DNA from: Melieria omissa
Lineage: Eukaryota > Arthropoda > Insecta > Diptera > Ulidiidae
Direction of reading: 5' to 3'
Assembly: GCA_963971225.1 (NCBI GenBank)
Contig: OZ020269.1
Coordinates: forward strand, 96,413,540-96,477,539
Length of the DNA stretch: 64,000 nucleotides
The position numbers and the translations under genes were made by a program. Each line of letters starts with the position of its first letter. Within the stretch, counting starts at the first letter, position 1. This document shows positions 57,611 through 64,000 of this stretch, in pieces. The notes beneath the pieces are model-generated. The model saw nothing but the letters and a program-made list of their open reading frames with translations. It was not told where the DNA came from and did no database searches.

Positions 57611-60364
57611 GAAACTCATGTAAAATAGACTCATGTAAAATAGATATGACAATCACTTCTCGCTGTGGTCGACTTATTACCAAAAAAGTCAATGAAATTA
57701 TGGATAAGTTTCAGGGAGTATGTCATGTGACTAGTTACAACATGAAGAAAAAACTGAGAAGAAAAACTGAAGATGGACCACTAAAAAATTTTGAATCATT
57801 TCCATAAATTTGGTTTCAAAAGGAAGCACGATTTTTGAGTGCCTCATGAACTCAGTTTAAAACATTTGACGGACCAAATTTCGATTTTCGACTCACTGTT
57901 GAAAAGAAATCGAGACAGTTTTTAATCGTTTGAAAAGTGAGTCAGATAGATATTCATGTTCGAAAACTGTCTTCGAAAAAAATCTAAAAAAGAGAAAAAA
58001 TCGAAAAAATCCTTAAGCAGCGGTCTTAAAGCCAAGATCGGCGAGAGAAGTTGATGTTTGTGTATGTGTTTTGTGAGACTTAATTGGTATTGTCCATTAG
58101 GCTACTGTCGCCTGGTTAAAGGATTCGGCTCGAATCTCTACTGCCAGTAAATAATTAAAGCAATTGAAGCAGGAAATTGAAAAAGAGGACAGAATTGATC
58201 AACAGGAAATGTGTCCAATGCTAAGCCACACATATCTTTGTTGACTTGACAAAAACTAAAAGATTTTGCCTGGGAAGTTTTGATGCAGAGGACTGCAAAA
58301 AAGTTTTACAAAGATAAAGTTCAGCAATTCTACAAAAAAGGAATAATTGTGGTAATCGAATAATGGCAGAAGGTAAAAAGTTGAAAAGAATAGGCAATAT
58401 GAAAACAATTGTTGCTTGGAAAAAAATTATTAATTTTTACCTAACACTTTTTCCATCTCAACAAATAAAGACCTCCCGTCGAGGAGGTCCGCAGGAATAC
58501 CCATGAAAAAAGACAGTCAAAGTCACAGAGTCATTGATGATAATGGAGTAATGGTGTTCCACATGGTGCGGACTTATTTTCAGCTATTTTCAGTTTGAAC
58601 CATTGCACAGTGATTCAACTCTATACAACCGCGAGACAAAATTAGAAGGATTTTGGGGTTTTCTTAGTTGGAGTTTTTTTCTTTCAAATTTCATCAAAAT
58701 CGTTAAATTCTGCGACCATAAATTTTTTTAATTTTGTCTATGGAACGAATCACTGTGCATTGTTTCATATAATCTTCCATCCTTTCCAGGTCCAACCATC
58801 CAACTATGGTGTTTTTCTAGCAAAGACAATGCGTCGCTGCAGAAAACGAATATCGTATGTTCCATTGAATTTCATAGCACATACAACAATTGTTTTCTCA
58901 GGCGACGAATGTTTGGCTTTTCACGTGTGTTGGCCAATGGAGAACAAAAGTTCAATGCAACTAATTTGTTTAAATTGGAATACTAAATAAATTTCAGGTG
59001 TTAACAAAGTATGACAAAACTAGCATTAAAAACATTGGATCATCTTGTAACTGTATTCGTGTTAAAGAGTAATTTTCCTTCAATATATCACTACGAGTTA
59101 TTTTGCTGAAGTGTAGACAACAATCCTTCTTTGTGCTCTAATCATGTCAACCTTTGTGCCTACAAAACATAATTTGCGGTGAGCGCAGATTTTTCTGCAC
59201 AATCGATCACTTGTTTCAAAATTTATTGAAGAAAACTTTGGTGAGGTTTCAATGGGCTGTGCTACCCAACCCACCAGACGTTACTACTTTCAACTACTGC
59301 TTCTTCGGGTCGTTTTATTTCTTACAAAAAAGTCAAACATTTAATTGATACTTGGATCGTTTAAAAAGACGAGACACTTTTTCAATGCAGAATCCATATG
59401 CTGCCTGAAAGTTGAGAAAAACTTGTAACTAACAAGAAACAATAATTTGAATAAAATACATTTAACACAAATTTGAATGATTCTTGGACTATTTAAAATG
59501 ACAAGAACTTTTTTCAATGCTATGTATTCTGCTGTCTGAAATTTGAGGAAAATTCGTAACTAACAACGGACAATAATTTGAATAAAATTCATTCTACGCC
59601 AATTCAATCTACGCCAAAAACCAAACAAGCAAACTTTACAAACTTTGAATTTCGTTACAAAAACCAGCCCTCAAAACTTATTTGTACCAAAATAACTCAA
59701 ACAGCTGCGTTAATATGCAAATTTTGATTCACCATCTGACATAACTGTGGATCGTTTAAATGCTAATGGGATAATTATTTCATAGATTAGTGTTTGTTGT
59801 TGTGTGATATTACTAGAAGTACTCCTGTAATCTAATATTTTTGGCAAACGTGTATTGCTCAACTAGCAAAAGTAGCTCGACGTCTAAATTTTTTGTTTAC
59901 CTAACACTTTCAAATTGAATTTTACTTTCATTAATTTAAAAGTTTTTAATCAAACATGTGTTTTGCTAGCCCAAAGTATTTGTTGTCAAGCACAAATAAA
60001 TTTAGGACATACATACATACAGTTATACAGTATACCTACTCGATATAGCTCAATCAATCAAGCTGAGCAATCAACGTTTCTTAAAAAATGCTGGCAATAC
60101 TCGTATTTGTTGTTGTTTTATATTTCGTTAAAATATTTCGCATTTATTTGGTAACACTTTCCACAATTTAAGTATCATTTGTCTGTAACGTTATATGTGT
60201 ATATGTGTGTTTGTGTGTGTGTGTGCATGACTGACTAGTCAAAAGTCACTGTGACTTGGTATTAAAACCGCTTATTAGCTAAGAATTGCTGTAGCACCAG
60301 ACACAGCCAATTGGCGTTAAAAGTTTTCAATGCGAACGCCAAACTTTGATGAAGATTGTCTGTT
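57611..60364. other. AT-rich intergenic or intronic DNA
   Basis: Short frames only. 57640-58480 has a vaguely transposase-like broken frame that I could not assign. GT microsatellite at about 60195. Confidence 0.3.
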
Positions 60365-60375
60365 TTAACACTAGA

Positions 60376-61674
60376 ATGCACATTAGATATGATTTAGTGC
60401 AGGATTTTTCGATTCCGATGCTTCGCAACCTCTCATTTTATGCGGTTTGGTGAAAAAGTGTATGAGCCAAAAAGTTTTGGGGCTAGAAAGTTCAGTCACA
60501 GTTCACAAAAAAGCTGGGAAGTTCGAGAAATTGTTGCACAGCTGGTCAGATGTTGCCTCAGTTGCCTTAGAGGGTTAAAATCTATGACCGACCCCCACTA
60601 CTGAACATTTCTTTCAGACATTTTTATACTTTTTTTACAAAAAAGCTGGGAAATTCCACAAATTGCTCCACAGCTGGGCGGAAGTTGCTCTTAGAGGGTT
60701 AAGATCTATGACTGACCCCCATTAATTTTTTCTTCTGAACATTTCTTTCAAACATATTTATTCTTTTTTTTACATAAAAGCTGGGAAATTCGACAAATTG
60801 CTCCACAGCTGGTCAGATGTTGCTCTTAGAGGGTTAAAATCTATGACTGACCCCCACTAGTTTTCTCTACTGAACATTTCTTTCAAACATATTTATACTT
60901 TTTTTACATAAAAGCTGGGAATTTCGACAAATTGATACACAGCTGTTCAAATGTTGCTCTTAGAGGGTTAAAATCTATGGCTAACCTTTATTAATTTTTT
61001 CTTCTGAACATTTCCTTCGACCATACCTACCCTCTATCTCCAACCCTTAATGGAGCTCCCACACAAAATAATGGTTTTTATAAAACAGGCTCCCACTGCG
61101 CCCAGTTGGCTCCCAGACGTATCAAATGTAGGACCCACACCCATTTATTTTTCCTTCTGAATGTTTTTTTCCATACACTTCTAACCGTTATTTCCAAGTC
61201 ATAAGGGAGCTGCCATACAAAACTGACTATTTTCTATGAAAATTGCTTCCCTCTTGTTTAAGTTAAGCAAGAAAACATCATATCTCAAGAACTACTGAAC
61301 TGATTTGAATGATTTATTTAGCAGTCTTTAAAATTTTTGAGTGCAAAAAATACAAAATAAATTAAAGTTCTAAACTTCAACACCAGAGGGCGTCTCCCAT
61401 ACGTTCGGAGTTGTGAGGTTGGCAACTTTTGGGTTTCAACGAAGCAAAAATGAAAATGTATTATCGAAACCATATTAATTTCACAATTTTGAATATGATT
61501 CTAACTGAAGATTAGTGTTAAGTTTAATTAGGTTCAGAGGGCGTGTTTGGAAAACCCGTACTTTTGTTCTGAGGCATCAGTGTCCACTATGACTGCGCAA
61601 AATGAGAGGCTGCGGAGCATCGAGAACCCATTATTAAGAATCTCTATACAACACTAAATCATGTCTTATACACA
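60376..61674. mobile_element. Long-inverted-repeat MITE, copy C (about 1.3 kb)
   Basis: The outer arms carry GATATGATTTAGTG and the inverse GACATGATTTAGTG, extending with mismatches about 70 bases (TCGATGCTCCGCAGCCTCTC region). Contains a tandem array of about 133-bp units (60500-61000). Non-coding. Confidence 0.7.
60500..61000. repeat. Tandem array of about 133-bp units inside copy C
   Basis: AAAAGCTGGGAAATTC appears at about 60510, 60642, 60777 and 60911. Each unit has CCACAGCTGGTCAGA, TTAGAGGGTTAAAATCTATG and GAACATTTCTTTCA. Confidence 0.8.
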
Positions 61675-61873
61675 TACATGAGTCCATTGAGTCCTGTTTT
61701 TATTTAATTCCATGGCTTTTTGAAGAAAAAACCTTTGTGGTTTTTTGTATTTTTCAAAGCCAACCTTAAAAAATTTACAAAAAATTGTTAAAATAAAATT
61801 ATACACCTATTTTGTAACATAATTCATTTGGACATTTAAGAAAGTATCAATTGGTCAAGCATTCTAGTGTTAA

Positions 61874-62418
61874 CACGCAACTGGCTGTGGGCAAATTTGC
61901 GCTGTTACATACATTCAATTTAACTAAAACTATACGACAGGGGCAGTGAGGCAGCGAGGCAGTGCCAGAGCATTGGGTCCACTGCGACTTTTTGCTAGTT
62001 TATCATTCATAGCAACACTTTCAATTAGCTTCACACATGTCTGCACACTGCTGCTCTGACGGCCCCAGAGTCACTTTGAGTGTGTTTCTTTGTGTTTGTG
62101 TGTGTGTGTGCTGGCGTATTTAAAACTAGCCTAATCATCTAAGTAATTATGTAATAAGTCTTAGAAAGTCTTAAGTAATTTATGTTTACATATAAAGTAA
62201 TTACAAATTTCAAAGAGCTTTACAAACAGCTTGACGGCAGCTGCAACTAAACGCAAAATTTAACACAAACAAAAAAGCGCTAGCAAATTTCATAAAGCCA
62301 TACAATACAAGTAATGCATACATAATTCTATTTACAGTGATATGGCCGGGCACGCATCGCTGGCCTACTGGCTGTGGCTACATTGTGGGAGGGGTGGAGG
62401 CGCGCACAATCGAACGCA
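61874..62418 (-). other. Downstream flank and probable 3' UTR of gol
   Basis: Directly follows the gol stop codon on the minus strand. GT microsatellite at about 62090. No coding signal. Confidence 0.45.
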
Positions 62419-63022
62419 TTAAACATCAGTCACTTGACGACTGGCCGTCGACACCTGCAGCACCAGCGGCGCCGAATTACGTCGCCCATTGCTGGTCGCC
62501 ACAACGCCACCAACTGGCTGCTGCTGGCAGCCAGTTCGAAAATGTGACTCGCCGCTGCAGCAGCCAATGTTGTTGCTACAATTGCTATTGCTACTATGAC
62601 TACCACAATTATTGTTATTATGACTACAACTAGCGCTACTACAACTATGTTGTTGCTGCTGCTGCGGCTGCGGCTGCGCCTGCGACGGCGGTTGCTCCGA
62701 CTGATACGCATGCGCGTGCGTCTCGTGTGGCGTCTGCGTGTGAGTTGATGCAACTGCTGGTGCGGGTGCGACTAGCGGCGGCGGCGGCTGCGAAGCGGGT
62801 TGCTGTGCCGCCGAGAATGGCGGCGCTAGCGCCACTACAATGACCTCCACATCGCGCTCATCTAAGGCGCCCATGTTGGGCGGTATATGTTGTGGACTGG
62901 GCGTCGAGTGTATCTGGTCACCCACCACAAAACCGTAAAATTTCAGCACATCCAATTTGCACATGGGACAAGTGCGATGCTCAATTAGCCATGGATCGAT
63001 GCAGTTTTTATGAAATTCGTGT
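62419..63022 (-). CDS. gol: goliath RING-H2 protein, last coding exon
   Basis: Second half of the RING-H2 domain and the C-terminal tail of a goliath/GRAIL-type E3 ubiquitin ligase, normally a membrane protein of endosomes (known family). The acceptor CTAG ends at 63023; the first base A completes the Lys codon begun in the preceding exon. The exon continues [21 protein letters not shown], supplying the last two His/Cys pairs, then a conserved segment ([14 protein letters not shown]). The tail is low complexity, rich in Gln, Pro, Ser and Asn, and contains a GRRNSAP motif. It ends VTDV with TAA at 62419-62421. Length is 200 residues plus the shared Lys. The conserved start and end of the tail match my recollection of Drosophila goliath; the middle is diverged repeat sequence. 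Confidence 0.93.
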
Positions 63023-63100
63023 CTAGATGGATGAGAGAGAGAGAGAGAGTTAGTGGAGGAATGAATACTAAAATTATTTTATATTGAAGTAAATACTCAC

Positions 63101-63252
63101 TTGCATGGTAACACTCGAATGCAATCTGAAGGCTTGTATGCCTCAATGCAAATGGCACAACAATCGCTATCCATGTCCTTTTCATCGCTACTCTTGCCAG
63201 TCTTCGTGGGGATCTTCATGATAGCCTTCTTGGTGACAGAACATAGCTGACG
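63101..63252 (-). CDS. gol: goliath RING-H2 protein, penultimate coding exon
   Basis: Encodes about 50 residues starting [19 protein letters not shown], then the first part of the RING-H2 domain. The complete C3H2C3 spacing across both exons is C-x2-C-x14-C-x-H-x2-H-x2-C-x10-C-x2-C. The acceptor TTTACAG ends at 63253 and the donor GTGAGT is at 63095-63100; the exon ends in phase 2. The intron to the last exon is 78 bp (63023-63100) and contains a GA microsatellite. The signal peptide, PA domain and transmembrane exons expected upstream are not in the window; they must lie beyond 64000, after an intron containing the MITE at 63412. Confidence 0.93.
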
Positions 63253-63324
63253 CTGTAAAGTATATATTGATGAGTTTAAAAGATATCATACAAACAACTA
63301 TATGTATATCACAAAAATTAAAGG

Positions 63325-64000
63325 TCAGTGTTGTCAGATCAGGAGATTTCCTACTAGATTTGGGAGATTCTTGGCCTTTTAAAAGCATTTTTAGGAGGAA
63401 GAATTGTTTAACCCTTTCGGTTATTCTATGCCATATGGCATAGTCTCTTTTCAGTGCCTGTTTTAGGTCAAAAACTTGTGGATACTATATTTTTCAATTT
63501 TTGTATTTTTCTCTGAAGATTTTTATACCAAATAATGAAAAAAATATTTTGATTAGTGTACCAAGTAACTTGTAAGGGTTCAGAAAGTGCGCAGTCCTAT
63601 CGAGCTGCGTATTTTACAAAAAGAGGTCACTTCGTACTTTTATTTATTCTATTACAAAAATCAATTTATTTCATAGGGTTATGTAAGTAATCTAGTAGGT
63701 ATTTATTGCTTTAGTAAGTGCTAAAAAAGTTAGATCCCAAATATAGTTTACTAAGGCTGTACGATTTTTTTTATTTGTTACTATGCCATATTTCATGATG
63801 CCCAAAAACCACTTTTTCGAATAATATTTTAAAAAATTACTTTTGATTATTCATAATGTAGGCTTAAACAGTAATAAAATGGAAAATAATGACTTTTAAA
63901 GTTAAAAACAAAAAAGAAGTACCGAAAGGGTTAAGAGAAACTTTAGGAGATTTCTATTTTACGTAAGGGGATTTTTCTGATCCTTAGTGTATTTTTAGGA
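63325..64000. mobile_element. Second copy of the CAGTGTTGCCAGATC-type repeat, interrupted
   Basis: CAGTGTTGTCAGATCAGGAG and the following 75 bases match 41238-41325. The match resumes at 63935 (GAGAAACTTTAGGAG) after the TTAA element at 63412-63930. It lies in an intron of gol and runs off the window. Confidence 0.65.
63412..63930. mobile_element. TTAA-bounded piggyBac-like MITE in a gol intron (519 bp)
   Basis: Inverted ends CCCTTTCGGT, with TTAA at 63408-63411 and 63931-63934. A perfect 18-bp palindrome CTATGCCATATGGCATAG is at 63426-63443, and a partial echo (CTATGCCATATTTCATGATG) near 63781. It interrupts a repeat whose uninterrupted form is at 41318-41330, which confirms the boundaries. 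Non-coding. Confidence 0.85.

Larger units (their letters stand above)
60369..61869. mobile_element. TTAA-bounded element (1.5 kb) containing a nested element
   Basis: Perfect inverted ends CACTAGAATGC with TTAA at 60365-60368 and 61870-61873. Most of the interior is the GACATGATTTAGTG-type element at about 60376-61674; the remaining 190 bases are AT-rich. It may be one composite transposon. Confidence 0.65.

Noticed and set aside
57640..58480. Broken frame resembling a Tc1-like transposase
   Set aside because: Only vague similarity, with no DDE motif or terminal repeats that I can identify.
1..64000. tRNA, rRNA or CRISPR features
   Set aside because: None recognised on reading; a covariance-model search would be needed to exclude small RNA genes.

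Overview
The window is genomic DNA from a higher fly (Diptera, Brachycera; probably a tephritid-like acalyptrate). Three points support this: a gooseberry-type Pax3/7 gene, a goliath-type RING-H2 gene, and very AT-rich intergenic DNA full of CAACAA runs and decayed insect transposons. In Drosophila the gooseberry and goliath genes are also close neighbours (cytological region 60E-F, from general knowledge). Here they are convergent and about 54 kb apart.

Genes. (1) gsb, + strand: the main exon at 6651-8032 encodes the paired domain from its first residues, an octapeptide, a Ser50 homeodomain and the complete C-terminus. A short 5' exon must lie upstream and was not found. (2) gol, - strand: the last two coding exons (63101-63252 and 62419-63022) encode the RING-H2 domain and C-terminal tail. 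Its N-terminal exons lie beyond the right edge. (3) An unrecognised gene, - strand: two clean terminal exons at 53114-53482 and 52645-53052, separated by a 61-bp intron. Its upstream exons are unidentified. (4) A possible decayed exon sits at about 13476-13690.

Mobile DNA explains most of the remaining structure. An apparently intact 5.3-kb I-clade LINE (23381-28702, - strand, both ORFs open, 12-bp target duplication) sits inside an older RTE-type remnant, which also carries a hAT MITE. Decayed RNase-H-containing LINE pieces occur at about 1540-2060, 9180-10340, 13256-13437, 16600-17170, 20640-21486, 33850-34550 and 40905-42760. Several share a 3' end with a 'TATCACAATGGGCC'-like motif and a CCTAACCTAA tail. 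RTE 3' ends with GAA tails lie at 5160-5675. DNA transposon derivatives with readable termini include mariner pieces (17174-17688, 35580-35740), six hAT-like elements with 8-bp duplications (two resembling each other at 35749 and 50634), and a set of TTAA-bounded, piggyBac-like MITEs. Most of the TTAA MITEs carry their own perfect or near-perfect palindrome close to one end. That TTAA set is the most unusual pattern I can see.

Tandem repeats occur at about 5640-6470, 11890-13040, 29560-31200, 31790-32330, 38960-39620, 46000-46680, 57090-57610 and 60500-61000. TTTTA pentamer arrays occur at three places. Several GC-richer, multi-hundred-base islands stand out in the AT-rich background (about 3.4-4.1, 17.8-19.1, 21.9-22.9, 32.4-33.2, 37.6-38.0, 39.8-40.7 and 43.4-44.2 kb). 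They have no convincing genes and may be cis-regulatory DNA of gsb or its neighbours. I see no RNA gene, CRISPR array or bacterial-type feature.
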